Positions 17,611 to 24,983 of a stretch of DNA of 36,729 nucleotides are shown here, piece after piece. How positions within the stretch are numbered: the first letter of the stretch is position 1; every line of letters starts with the position of its first letter. Made by a program: the position numbers and the translations under genes. Location of the stretch: the NCBI GenBank assembly GCA_025928335.1, contig JAICJQ010000018.1, positions 1 to 36,729 of the forward strand, written 5' to 3'. Origin of the DNA: Gemmatimonadaceae bacterium (lineage in GTDB: Bacteria; Gemmatimonadota; Gemmatimonadetes; Gemmatimonadales; Gemmatimonadaceae). Below the pieces are notes generated by a model. It was not told the origin of the DNA, ran no database searches, and saw only the letters and a program-made list of their open reading frames with translations.

Positions 17611-18072
17611 ATGTCTCGCTACGATTTTGACGACGATGATCGCTATGTCGTGATCGAGAACCACTCGGCGGGCGTGGGGCCTTTTCTCGTCGGCCTCGCC
17701 GTCGGGACGGGACTCGCGCTGCTCTTTGCGCCGCGCTCCGGCGAGGCGACGCGACGCGACATCAAGCGTCGCGCCATGCGCGTGCGGCGCGCGGCCGAGC
17801 AAGTCGCGACCGACGTCGCCGACACGGTTTCCGACTCCTTCAACGATGCTCGGCGACGCGTCGAGGAAAAGATCGACGCCGCGCGGGAGGCCGTCGACAT
17901 GAAGCGGCAGCAGGTCCAGCGCGCCATGGAGGCGGGTCGGGCCGCGGCGCGTGAAGCGCGAAGCGAGTTGGAGCAGCGACTCGCCGAGACGAAGGCGGCC
18001 TACAACGCCGGCGTTGCCGTGGCCCGCAATGGGCGGACGCTCGACGAGGATTCGGACGCCGCCGAGGGGTAG
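17611..18072 (+). CDS. YtxH-domain membrane-anchored protein
   Basis: A 153-residue protein of the YtxH group. The ATG at 17611 is chosen because GAGGAAGGGA lies just upstream; an earlier in-frame ATG at 17596 falls before that site. An acidic N terminus (DFDDDDRY) leads into one hydrophobic segment with the family pattern FLVGLAVGTGLALLFAPRSG, followed by a long charged Ala/Arg/Glu-rich helix, probably coiled coil (residues about 55-135). The family is often stress-related, but its biochemical role is unknown. It lies 17 nt after the sigma-54 regulator and 33 nt before the YihY gene, on the same strand. Confidence 0.85.
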   Translation: MSRYDFDDDDRYVVIENHSAGVGPFLVGLAVGTGLALLFAPRSGEATRRDIKRRAMRVRRAAEQVATDVADTVSDSFNDARRRVEEKIDAAREAVDMKRQQVQRAMEAGRAAAREARSELEQRLAETKAAYNAGVAVARNGRTLDEDSDAAEG

Positions 18073-18105
18073 TCCGCTCTGGATCCTCGCACGACACTTC
18101 CGCGC

Positions 18106-19008
18106 ATGGCCCAGCGCCCCTTCTACGTCAGTTTCGGCTGGACCCTGCGCGACTACGCGAAGCGCGTCTGGGACAACAGCGGCGAGGATAATGTCCTCTT
18201 CCTCGCCGGGGGGATCGCGTTCAACATCATCCTCGCCGCGCTGCCGTTCATCCTTCTCCTCGCCACCGTCGTGACGTGGATCGTGCCGCATCTCTATGGC
18301 GGCTCGATCAACTCGACGGAACAGGTGGCTCAGTTCATCGACCGGCTGCTTCCGGCGCACTCCGAGGTGGATTCCCCGTACCACAAGGTGGTCAACGATC
18401 TCCTCAAGGCGCGGAGCCAGATCGGCACATACAGCGCTATCGGCTTCATATGGTTTTCGACGCGTCTTTTCGGCTCGTTGCGTACGGTGCTGGCGAGCGT
18501 GTTCGACATCGAAAGCGAACGCGGCATCATCGCCGGCAAGATCTTCGACGTGAAGATCACGATCGTGTCCACGCTGCTCTTTGTCGCCAGCGTGACGGTG
18601 ACGACGTACGTCGGTCTCGCGTCGCACGCGCTGGTGCAGATCGGGCTGCGCAACGACGCGATCAGCAGCGTCGATTACTACGTTGGACGTGTCCTCGGTT
18701 TCATTTTCATCGCGCTGATGTTTTTCGCGCTGTACAAGTACTTGCCCATTCGCCGCGTGGCGGCGAAGGCAGCGTGGGTTGCCGCGGCATTCACGAGCGT
18801 GTGCTTCGAGGCGGCGCGAACGGCGTTCAGGTATTACACCGAGACCTTCAATCCCGCGTCGCTGTACACTGGGACACTGACGGCTCTCATCGTGGTGATC
18901 GTCTGGTGCTACTATGCCGCGTTGATTTTCATCCTCGGCGGCGAGGTCGGGCAGGTGTTCGAGCTGCGGCGCGTGCGGAAGCGGCAGCGTGAGGTGTTGA
19001 CGGACTGA
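18106..19008 (+). CDS. YihY/BrkB-family integral membrane protein
   Basis: A 300-residue inner-membrane protein. Predicted membrane segments include NVLFLAGGIAFNIILAALPF with the next hydrophobic stretch (residues about 28-62), and others near 140-170, 190-215, 225-245 and 255-285. The family pattern is seen in GGIAFNIILAALPF, IGFIWFSTRLFGSLRTVL, ASVFDIE and the late YTGTLTALIVVIVWCYY with ILGGEVGQVFE. The family was once called ribonuclease BN in error; its transport or envelope role is not settled. The start has no strong ribosome site. A perfect octamer array begins just after the stop. Confidence 0.88.
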   Translation: MAQRPFYVSFGWTLRDYAKRVWDNSGEDNVLFLAGGIAFNIILAALPFILLLATVVTWIVPHLYGGSINSTEQVAQFIDRLLPAHSEVDSPYHKVVNDLLKARSQIGTYSAIGFIWFSTRLFGSLRTVLASVFDIESERGIIAGKIFDVKITIVSTLLFVASVTVTTYVGLASHALVQIGLRNDAISSVDYYVGRVLGFIFIALMFFALYKYLPIRRVAAKAAWVAAAFTSVCFEAARTAFRYYTETFNPASLYTGTLTALIVVIVWCYYAALIFILGGEVGQVFELRRVRKRQREVLTD

Positions 19009-19014
19009 CTTGGG

Positions 19015-19054
19015 CGGCTCGGCGGCTCGGCGGCTCGGCGGCTCGGCGGCGGGG
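19015..19054 (+). repeat. Octamer tandem array (CGGCTCGG x4 plus degenerate unit)
   Basis: Four identical CGGCTCGG units (19015-19046) are followed by CGGCGGGG. The array begins 7 nt after the YihY stop. It belongs to the same sequence class as the arrays at 27051 and 19444. Confidence 0.85.
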
Positions 19055-19096
19055 GTTTGCACGAGCTCGTCGCGTAGAAGTGGCCTGGCTGGCCCG

Positions 19097-19125
19097 GCAG
19101 TTGCCTTTAGAGGGCAAGCAACTGC
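19097..19125 (+). promoter_or_regulatory. Leader hairpin before the small lipoprotein gene
   Basis: GCAGTTGC (19097-19104) pairs with GCAACTGC (19118-19125). An overlapping alternative, TTGCC/GGCAA (19101-19105 and 19113-19117), could form instead. It lies 18 nt before the ATG at 19143. Seen as sequence; regulatory function is inferred only. Confidence 0.35.
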
Positions 19126-19142
19126 TACTTCGAGGCCCTAAC

Positions 19143-19430
19143 ATGCACACCACGCAGACGATGAGAACATTGGCATTTGGCGCGGCGGCAGCGATCGCGC
19201 TTGCCACCGGCGCTTGCACCCGAACGGACAACGGAGACGTCGTGGTGAAGCGACCCGAGGTCTCCGTGAAAACGACCGAGGACACGATGCGGGTGCCGAC
19301 CGTCACCACTCGCACTGACACGATCAACACGCCGGTCGTCGGCACGCAGACCGAGACACTGGTCGTCAAAAAGCCGGTCGTCGGGACGAAGAAGACTCAG
19401 GTTCAGGTCCCGGTGGTGAAGAAGCCGTAA
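19143..19430 (+). CDS. Small Val/Thr/Lys-rich lipoprotein
   Basis: A 95-residue protein. The ATG at 19143 gives a signal peptide with hydrophobic FGAAAAIALATG and a lipobox ending at Cys25 in TGACTR. The mature region is a low-complexity, beta-prone string of near-repeats built on V-V, K-P and V-G-T: VVVKRPEV, NTPVVGTQTE, VVKKPVVGTKK and VPVVKKP. No known domain is recognised. The pattern could be a surface-exposed or peptidoglycan-associated strand repeat. The gene is flanked by an upstream hairpin and, 13 nt after its stop, by an octamer array, so it is probably transcribed alone. Confidence 0.65.
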   Translation: MHTTQTMRTLAFGAAAAIALATGACTRTDNGDVVVKRPEVSVKTTEDTMRVPTVTTRTDTINTPVVGTQTETLVVKKPVVGTKKTQVQVPVVKKP

Positions 19431-19443
19431 CCTCGAATCGCGC

Positions 19444-19475
19444 GTCGCCCGTCGCCCCGTCGCTCCGTCGGCGCC
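19444..19475 (-). repeat. Degenerate octamer array (GGGCGACG class, minus orientation)
   Basis: On the plus strand the units read GTCGCCC, GTCGCCCC, GTCGCTCC, GTCGGCGCC. The reverse complement gives GGGGCGAC-type units, close to the GGGCGACT register of the array at 27051. It lies just behind the lipoprotein stop and just before the threonine aldolase start. Confidence 0.55.
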
Positions 19476-19486
19476 ATATTCGTCTC

Positions 19487-20512
19487 ATGGCGATCGACCT
19501 TCGAAGCGACACGGTGACGAAGCCGTCGCAGGCAATGCGCGCGGCGATGGCGGATGCGGAAGTCGGCGACGACGAACGCGACGGCGACCCGACGACTCGG
19601 CGCCTCGAGGAACGCGTTGCTTCCTTGCTCGGCAAGGAAGCATCGCTGTTCTTTCCCAGCGGAACGATGGCGAACCAGGCCGCCGTGTGGGTCCACAGCG
19701 AGCGTGGGACGGAGGTGTTGGCCGACGTCGATGCACACATCGTCCACAGCGAGATCGCCGGCATCGCGGCGTTGAGCGGGGCCCAGGTCCTCGCCGTCAA
19801 TCCAACCAACACCGTCATGAGTGCGGCCGATCTGCGCTGCACGTTTCGTCCGCGCTCGCGGTACTATCCCGCCCCGAGTCTGGTGTGCGTCGAGAACACG
19901 CATAATGGCGCGGGAGGTCGTATCGCCACGCTCGACGAGCTCCGCGCCGTGCGCATGGCGGCGGCGGAGCAGGGGCTTCCGGTCCATATGGATGGCGCGC
20001 GCTTGTGGAACGCGAGCGTGGCGACCGGAATCTCGCTCGCCGAGATCTCGGAGCACGCAGACACCGTGATGGTCGCGTTTTCGAAAGGACTCGGTGCGCC
20101 GGTCGGCGCGGCGGTCGCCGGGACGCGTGCGCAGATCGAGCGTGCCTGGACGGCGCGCAAGCTGTTTGGGGGAGCGATGCGGCAGTCGGGGATCGTCGCC
20201 GCGGCGGCGCTCTACGGCGTCGACCATAACATCGGCCGGCTCGAGGAAGATCACGAAAACGCACGCACCATTGCTCGGATCGTCGGCGATGCGGGTGGCG
20301 CCACCGTCGTCCCGCCGCAAACGAACATCGTGATGGTCGATCTGCCACCGGGAATCAACTCCGCGACCGTCGCGGCGCGCGCGCGCGAGGATGACATCTG
20401 GCTTTCCGAATGGACGTCAACGCGGATCCGCATGGTGACTCACCTGGATGCGAGCGCCGAGGATTGCCGCCACGCGGCCGAGACACTGCGGCGCATCCTG
20501 TCAAACGCCTAA
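19487..20512 (+). CDS. ltaE: Low-specificity L-threonine aldolase
   Basis: A PLP enzyme that splits L-threonine (or allo-threonine) into glycine and acetaldehyde. It has 341 residues, the normal length. Family motifs are IDLRSDTVTKPS at the N terminus, DERDGDPTTRRLEE, FFPSGTMANQAA, VCVENTHNGAGG, PVHMDGARLWNAS and the PLP-lysine segment VAFSKGLGAPVGA. The C terminus has TNIVMVDLP and STRIRMVTHLD. The ATG at 19487 lacks a clear Shine-Dalgarno site. It is followed after 51 nt by a threonine dehydratase gene, so two threonine-degrading routes lie side by side. Confidence 0.94.
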   Translation: MAIDLRSDTVTKPSQAMRAAMADAEVGDDERDGDPTTRRLEERVASLLGKEASLFFPSGTMANQAAVWVHSERGTEVLADVDAHIVHSEIAGIAALSGAQVLAVNPTNTVMSAADLRCTFRPRSRYYPAPSLVCVENTHNGAGGRIATLDELRAVRMAAAEQGLPVHMDGARLWNASVATGISLAEISEHADTVMVAFSKGLGAPVGAAVAGTRAQIERAWTARKLFGGAMRQSGIVAAAALYGVDHNIGRLEEDHENARTIARIVGDAGGATVVPPQTNIVMVDLPPGINSATVAARAREDDIWLSEWTSTRIRMVTHLDASAEDCRHAAETLRRILSNA

Positions 20513-20563
20513 GTTTTTTTCCGGTGGTTGCCGCGCCCTGGGCAGGCGCGTAACGTCAGCGTC

Positions 20564-21523
20564 ATGTTGACTTTGACCACAAAAGACTTCGTCGAGACGC
20601 GCGAGCGCATCGCGCCGCACATCAAGCGCACGCCGCTGCTCACCTCGCGCCAGCTGAGCGAGGCGACCGGGTACGACATTCGGCTCAAGGCCGAGATGTT
20701 TCAGAATGTCGGGTCGTACAAAATTCGTGGCCCGCTGAACAAGTTCGCGCTGATGTCGGCGGAGGAGAAACGACGCGGCGTGGTTTGCTCATCGGCGGGG
20801 AATCACGCGCAGGGCGTGGCGCTGGCCGCGAAAATTCACGGGATTCGCGCTGTCGTCTGCATGGCGGAGAACGCGACCCCGGCCAAGATTGCCGCGACCA
20901 AGGGGTATGGCGCGGAGGTCGTTCTGCACGGCTCCATCTGGGATGAAGCGAACGAGAAGGCCAAGGAGTTGGTGCGCGACGAGGGGTTGACGTACGTCCA
21001 TCCCTTCGACGATGCGCAATTGATCGCGGGACAGGGCACGCTCGGCCTCGAGATCGTGCAGGACTGGCCCGAGGTGGACGCGGTCGTCGTGCCGATCGGC
21101 GGCGGCGGGTTGATCTCGGGCGTGTCGATGGCGGTGAAGAGCCACAATCCGAAGATACGCGTCATCGGCGTCGAATCGTCCGACGGTCCGGCGATGCAGC
21201 GCAGCGTCGCAGCCGGCAAGTTGGAGACGATCGACTGCCGAACGATCATCGATGGTCTACGCGTGCGTCGAGTGGGCGAGCTGAATCTCTCCGTCGTTCA
21301 GCGCTTCGTCGACGCGATCGTCACGCTACCGGATCGCGAGATTTTCGAGGCGATGATCTGGGTCATGGAGCGGTGCAAGCTGATGGTCGAGGGCGCGGCA
21401 GCGGCGCCGGTCGGCGCGTTGCTTCACGGGCTGGTGAAACTGCCGGCAGGATCGCGCGTTGTCGCGGTGCTTTCGGGCGGCAACCTCAATCTCGACCAAC
21501 TCCGCGGGCTGAATTGGAACTAG
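20564..21523 (+). CDS. Threonine ammonia-lyase (catabolic threonine/serine dehydratase)
   Basis: A PLP fold-type II enzyme that deaminates threonine to 2-oxobutyrate (and often serine to pyruvate). The PLP lysine is in VGSYKIRGP. The substrate loop SSAGNHAQGVA, the glycine-rich phosphate loop IGGGGLISG and the C-terminal VLSGGNLNLDQ are all present. At 319 residues it lacks the C-terminal ACT-like domain of biosynthetic IlvA, so it should be the catabolic TdcB-like form without isoleucine inhibition. The ATG at 20564 is chosen; a frame open from 20528 gives 12 unlikely extra residues. A GC-rich hairpin (CGCGCC/GGCGCG, 20532-20550) lies in the leader, with no clear ribosome site. Confidence 0.92.
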   Translation: MLTLTTKDFVETRERIAPHIKRTPLLTSRQLSEATGYDIRLKAEMFQNVGSYKIRGPLNKFALMSAEEKRRGVVCSSAGNHAQGVALAAKIHGIRAVVCMAENATPAKIAATKGYGAEVVLHGSIWDEANEKAKELVRDEGLTYVHPFDDAQLIAGQGTLGLEIVQDWPEVDAVVVPIGGGGLISGVSMAVKSHNPKIRVIGVESSDGPAMQRSVAAGKLETIDCRTIIDGLRVRRVGELNLSVVQRFVDAIVTLPDREIFEAMIWVMERCKLMVEGAAAAPVGALLHGLVKLPAGSRVVAVLSGGNLNLDQLRGLNWN

Positions 21524-21531
21524 GCGCGCGT

Positions 21532-22032
21532 TCAGTCCTCGAGTAGCACCGCGATTTTCTTCGGCGCGCGGCGGCGCCAGCCGTCGCGCAACAACTCCTC
21601 GATTTCATTCCAGGGCGGCTTTCGGTCCAGCCAGGCGCCGATCCAACCACTCGGTCCGACGTACGGCGGCTTGAAGTAGCGATCGGGTCGCGCCCGTACC
21701 ACGAAGTCCTGTTCGACACTGACCGAGAGAATCCACACGGCCGGGCGGTCGTCCCCGGCGTGGTGCGTTCCCGACGACGCATGCATGGCGAAGATCTTTC
21801 CGTTTACGCGGAAGGTCGGCTCGCCCCACGCTTCGACCTCGGTCGTCGCGGGCAACGCGAGACAGATTTGGCGCAGCCGTTCGACCGCGTCGCGAGACGG
21901 CGGGACCTTGATGGGATGTTTCCGCCGCGCCGCCTTCCCTTTGGCGACAGGCTTTTTCGCCGCAGGCTTTTTCGCGGCCGGCTTCTTCCAGCCAGTCTTT
22001 TTCGCTGTTGTTCCGACGCGCTTCACCGCCAT
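21532..22032 (-). CDS. MmcQ/YjbR-family protein with histone-like lysine/alanine N-terminal tail
   Basis: A 166-residue protein. The ATG at 22032 is fixed by a near-perfect ribosome site (GGGAGGAGG on the minus strand). Residues about 5-45 are a basic tail with repeated KKPAAKKP units like those of histone H1-type bacterial proteins. Residues about 48-166 are the MmcQ/YjbR (CyaY-like) fold: EAWGEPTFRVNGKIFAM, PAVWILSV, FVVRARPDRYFKPPYVG, WIGAWLD and IEELLRDGWRRRAPKK. The fold is often annotated as DNA-binding, and the tail would strengthen nucleic-acid binding; function is still inferred. It lies 14 nt after the conserved unknown gene on the same strand, probably one transcript. Confidence 0.87.
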   Translation of the reverse strand: MAVKRVGTTAKKTGWKKPAAKKPAAKKPVAKGKAARRKHPIKVPPSRDAVERLRQICLALPATTEVEAWGEPTFRVNGKIFAMHASSGTHHAGDDRPAVWILSVSVEQDFVVRARPDRYFKPPYVGPSGWIGAWLDRKPPWNEIEELLRDGWRRRAPKKIAVLLED

Positions 22033-22046
22033 TCGTCCTCCTCCCT

Positions 22047-22553
22047 TCAAATCTTGCGACTGTCGTACGCCCAGTGAAGCAGCGCTTGTCGTTGCCTCGG
22101 GCGGCAATCGAGGGCGCGCTTCGGGCACGCGTGGCGAATCTGAGCGACATGTCGCCGCATCGCCCGCCACCGCTTGATTTGCCGTTCGTCGTCGAGCGAA
22201 CGACGTCCCATGTAGTACCGGCAATACCACTGAAACCAGCCGCGCGGATCGTCGGGATAGATCCAGCCCTTCTTTCGCCAGACGGCGAGTCGCTGCGAGG
22301 CGTTGACCTTGAAAAAATTGAGGGTCGGATCGTGACGTTCCGTGCAGAGCTTCGCGTGGGTGAACCAGGAGCGTGGAAACTCCTCCCGACAGTCGGTCAT
22401 GTATCGGCCGCCGAACACGCCGAGCCGGAGCATTTCCGCCGGCGTCAACTCAGGCTCGAACCCCTCGTCGAAGGCCCGCCCGATCGGTTCCGTGCGGTAA
22501 TAAACGAACCCACGCTGCATGCGATCATTGACGACGATCCGAATGGACTTCAT
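22047..22553 (-). CDS. Conserved protein of unknown function (WFQWYCRYY motif)
   Basis: A 168-residue soluble protein beginning MKSIRIVVNDRMQRGFVYYR. It has a strong, family-like pattern: LTPAEMLRLGVFGGRYM, EFPRSWF, then DPRGWFQWYCRYYMGRR, DERQIKRWRAMRRHVAQI and near the end CRPRQRQALLHWAYDSR. Aromatic and Arg-rich blocks of this kind suggest a conserved domain occurring in many bacteria and some fungi, but no function is known to me. The ATG at 22553 is chosen; a TTG at 22571 would extend it by six residues. The start lies inside a 10-bp direct repeat (listed separately). The downstream neighbour is the MmcQ-type gene. Confidence 0.75.
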   Translation of the reverse strand: MKSIRIVVNDRMQRGFVYYRTEPIGRAFDEGFEPELTPAEMLRLGVFGGRYMTDCREEFPRSWFTHAKLCTERHDPTLNFFKVNASQRLAVWRKKGWIYPDDPRGWFQWYCRYYMGRRSLDDERQIKRWRAMRRHVAQIRHACPKRALDCRPRQRQALLHWAYDSRKI

Positions 22554-22568
22554 GAAGCGGACTTCATG
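22545..22568. repeat. Direct repeat spanning the start codon
   Basis: GGACTTCATG occurs at 22545-22554 and again at 22559-22568, a 14-bp spacing. On the minus strand this reads ATGAAGTCC twice, the first copy containing an out-of-frame ATG. It could be a local duplication or an operator-like pair. Confidence 0.5.
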
Positions 22569-22586
22569 CAATGAACCAGGGCTCGC

Positions 22587-22614
22587 TTGAACCGGTCGGT
22601 GAACCGCTTAACTT
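22587..22614 (+). promoter_or_regulatory. Candidate promoter of the SRP RNA gene
   Basis: TTGAAC (22587-22592), a 16-nt spacer and TAACTT (22609-22614) lie just upstream of the predicted 5' end of the SRP RNA at about 22620, the right distance for a start point. The match is moderate; the position relative to the RNA is the main support. Confidence 0.45.
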
Positions 22615-22619
22615 ACTTG

Positions 22620-22721
22620 GTGCCCCAGGTCCCGGAGGGCGTCAGCCTTCTAACTCCGTCAGGACCCCGAAGGTAGCAGCGGCATGAGGTGTCTGATGTT
22701 GCTTCGTCAGACCTGGGGTAC
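22620..22721 (+). ncRNA. ffs: Signal recognition particle RNA (4.5S-type, small)
   Basis: The RNA scaffold of SRP, which with Ffh targets nascent membrane proteins. The universally conserved domain IV is recognisable: GTCAGGACCCCGAAGGTAGC with the AGCAGC bulge side (about 22657-22682), closed by a tetraloop-like GAAG segment. The 5' end GTGCCCCAGGTC (22620-22631) pairs with the 3' end GACCTGGGGTAC (22710-22721, G-U allowed), giving a single hairpin RNA of about 102 nt, the Alu-less bacterial form. It is followed by a strong terminator and then dnaX, the same order (SRP RNA, dnaX, ybaB, recR) known from Bacillus subtilis. Confidence 0.93.
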
Positions 22722-22724
22722 TCA

Positions 22725-22769
22725 CGCGGGAGATGCGCTCGTCGGAGCGGCATCCCCGCGTTTTTCTTT
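22725..22769 (+). terminator. Rho-independent terminator of the SRP RNA gene
   Basis: CGCGGG (22725-22730) pairs with CCCGCG (22755-22760), and the stem continues inward with GATGC/GCATC and GCTC/GAGC around GTCG with small bulges. TTTTTCTTT follows immediately. It separates the small RNA from dnaX. Confidence 0.85.
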
Positions 22770-22838
22770 CAGGTGCGTGGCCGCGCATGTTTCGACGCGG
22801 TACATTGCCAGGCCGACTCTCGCGATCGCCCGCCGTTC

Positions 22839-24575
22839 ATGTCCCTCGCTCTCGCCCGCAAATATCGTCCGAAGCGCTTCGCCGACGTGGCCGTGCAGTC
22901 GCACGTCGCGTCGACGCTGAAGAGCGCGATCGCGCGCGGGCGGGTGGCCCACGGCTATCTGTTGTGCGGGCCGCGCGGTGTCGGGAAGACGACGCTCGCG
23001 CGCGTGCTCGCCATGGCATTGAATTGTGAGCGTAGGGGCGACGCTTCGCTCGACGGCGAACCGTGCGGGGACTGTACGTCTTGCCGACGCATCTGGAGCG
23101 GCGGAGCAAGCCTCGACGTCGTCGAGATCGACGCGGCGTCGAACCGCGGCGTCGACGACGCGCGCGAGCTCCGCGAACGTGCGATGTACGCGCCCTCCGG
23201 CGACGAGCGGTACAAAGTCTACATCGTCGACGAAGCGCACATGCTCACCCGCGAAGCGTGGAACGCGCTGCTCAAAATTCTCGAGGAGCCGCCGCCACGC
23301 GTCGTGTTCGTCTTCGCGACGACCGAGCCGCAAAAAATCGCGCAGTCCGCCGCTCCGGTGCTCAGCCGCCTGCAGCGCTTCGACTTCAAGCGAATCGGTC
23401 CGGCGGAGATTCGTGAGCGACTCTCGCGCGTGCTCGCCGACGAGAAGATCGCCGCGGAACCGGAGGCGCTCGCCGCCATTGGCCGCGCCGCCGACGGATC
23501 GATGCGCGACGCCTTGAGCATCACCGACCAGGTGTTGTCGATGGGCGACGGACGGATCACCGCCGAGCGGGTACGAGAAGCACTCGGGCTCGTCGCCGAA
23601 GACGAACTCATCGCAATTCTCGACATTATCGCTGACCGCCGGGCCGCCGATGTCTTCCCTCTGGTCGCGCGACTTGCCGAATCGGGAATCGACTTCTCCC
23701 TCTTTCTCACTGGCCTCGCGGATCTGCTCCGCGCGCAGTTGGCAATCGTTCTCGGCGGCGCAGCGACGGATGTCTCGGAACAAGCCCGGGCAGCGCTCGA
23801 GGCACGCCGTTCGCGCTTTGCCGCCGCCGATCTGCTGCGCATGCTGCAGTCGCTCGGTGAGCTCGAGCCACGCTTCCGAAAAAGTGGGCAGCAGCAGCTC
23901 TTGCTCGAAACGCTGCTCGTTCGATTTGCTTTGCTCGACCGTGCCGTCGAATTGGAAGATGTCCTCCGCTCGATCGGAAATTCGGGGGGCGGTCCGACGC
24001 CCCCGTCCGGTTCCGGAGGATCGAATGTCCGGAGAACCGCGAGCAGTGCGCCGCCTCCGATGGGCGATCCGGGTCCTTCGATACGACGAGATGCCCAAGC
24101 GGGACTTCGCACTGAAGGTTCGGCCGTTCGCGCGACACCGGCGCCTATGACCGACCCGCGGCCGCAAGCACGCGCCGAGCGCGAAAGCCTGGAGTTGGCG
24201 AGAGTCGTCGGTCGCTGGGACGATTTGGTCGAACGCGTGCGGGCGAATGGCAAGCCGATGCTGGCAACCGCGCTGATGCACTCGAGCGCCGTCGGCGTGA
24301 CCGCCGATGGCGTCCTGGCGATCGAGCTCGATGAGCCGAACGACATCTACGCCCACGCCATCACGACCGCTCGGGCTGACGTCGTTGCCGCGCTGGCCGA
24401 GTGGTTCGATGGCATCACCCGCGCCGATCTCAGACGGCATGACACGGCTCCGGCTGCACCGCCGAAACGCCTCACCGACGAGATGGTTCGCGCCGAGCGA
24501 ATCGCGTCGCTCAAGCGGCGGGACCCGGTCTTGAGCGCGGCCATCGACGCGCTCGATCTCGACGTCGCGGACTAG
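22839..24575 (+). CDS. dnaX: DNA polymerase III gamma/tau subunit
   Basis: The clamp-loader ATPase of the replicase, 578 residues. The ATG at 22839 starts the family sequence LARKYRPKRFADV; an upstream frame from 22689 would run into the SRP terminator. Walker A GPRGVGKT is at about 44-51, zinc cysteines are C63, C76, C79 and C82 (the CGDCTSC region), Walker B is IVDEAHML, and the sensor segment is VLSRLQRFDF. After about residue 360 a Pro/Gly/Ser-rich linker and a divergent tau-like C-terminal domain (about 480-578) follow. No clear slippery A-run for a short gamma form was seen. ybaB follows after 80 nt, then recR. Confidence 0.95.
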   Translation: MSLALARKYRPKRFADVAVQSHVASTLKSAIARGRVAHGYLLCGPRGVGKTTLARVLAMALNCERRGDASLDGEPCGDCTSCRRIWSGGASLDVVEIDAASNRGVDDARELRERAMYAPSGDERYKVYIVDEAHMLTREAWNALLKILEEPPPRVVFVFATTEPQKIAQSAAPVLSRLQRFDFKRIGPAEIRERLSRVLADEKIAAEPEALAAIGRAADGSMRDALSITDQVLSMGDGRITAERVREALGLVAEDELIAILDIIADRRAADVFPLVARLAESGIDFSLFLTGLADLLRAQLAIVLGGAATDVSEQARAALEARRSRFAAADLLRMLQSLGELEPRFRKSGQQQLLLETLLVRFALLDRAVELEDVLRSIGNSGGGPTPPSGSGGSNVRRTASSAPPPMGDPGPSIRRDAQAGLRTEGSAVRATPAPMTDPRPQARAERESLELARVVGRWDDLVERVRANGKPMLATALMHSSAVGVTADGVLAIELDEPNDIYAHAITTARADVVAALAEWFDGITRADLRRHDTAPAAPPKRLTDEMVRAERIASLKRRDPVLSAAIDALDLDVAD

Positions 24576-24655
24576 CCCGCGGCGCGCGACGCTCGATAGT
24601 TTTTGATCGGTGCACCAACGCGCCGAAAACGCCATTCGCCCCCGCCATCGGTCCG

Positions 24656-24973
24656 ATGCCCGATTTCTTGAAGATCATGCAGCAAGCGAAGGACATGCAG
24701 GATCGCTTTCAGAAGGTCCAGGAGGAGCTACAGCAGCTCAGCGTTTCCGGATCGGCCGGCGGCGGGATGGTGACGGCTGAAGTGAACGGCACCGGCCAGA
24801 TCAAGAAGATCAAGCTCGACGCGAGCGTGGTGAATCCCGCCGACATCGAGATGCTCGAGGACCTCGTGGTCGTCGCCGTGGCCGACGCTCAACAGAAGGC
24901 CCAGACAGCGGCCCAGGAGCACATGGGCAAGGTCACGGGCGGGCTCTCTCTCCCGTTCAAGCTGCCTTTCTGA
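24656..24973 (+). CDS. ybaB: YbaB/EbfC nucleoid-associated protein
   Basis: A small homodimeric DNA-binding protein of 105 residues. The N-terminal helix MPDFLKIMQQAKDMQDRFQKV is the expected amphipathic arm, followed by VSGSAGGGMVTAEVNGTGQI and the strand IKKIKLDASVV, then the second helical arm DLVVVAVADAQQKAQ and a C terminus of GLSLPFKLPF. It lies between dnaX and recR, the classical position; recR starts 11 nt after its stop. In other bacteria the family tracks with RecR/RecF-dependent recombination, but its exact role is unsettled. Confidence 0.95.
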   Translation: MPDFLKIMQQAKDMQDRFQKVQEELQQLSVSGSAGGGMVTAEVNGTGQIKKIKLDASVVNPADIEMLEDLVVVAVADAQQKAQTAAQEHMGKVTGGLSLPFKLPF

Positions 24974-24983
24974 CCACGGCGTC

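Noticed and set aside
17128-19062. Very long open frame on the minus strand opposite the regulator, YtxH and YihY genes
   Set aside because: Its composition is Arg/His/Asp-rich as expected from the complement of GC-rich codons, no motif is recognisable, and the plus-strand genes in the same place are certain families.
20514-20550. Terminator after threonine aldolase (T-run with GC hairpin)
   Set aside because: The T-run (20514-20520) precedes the hairpin rather than following it, and on the other strand it reads as A, so neither orientation makes an intrinsic terminator.
22560-22770. tRNA gene next to the SRP RNA
   Set aside because: No cloverleaf with a T-loop or CCA-ready acceptor stem could be built; the sequence is accounted for by SRP RNA and its terminator.
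22689-22838. Longer dnaX start upstream of 22839
   Set aside because: The extension overlaps the SRP RNA end and its terminator and adds no family sequence.
22722-24635. Long minus-strand open frame opposite dnaX
   Set aside because: It is a shadow of dnaX, with no domain motifs and no ribosome site, and it would run across the SRP terminator.
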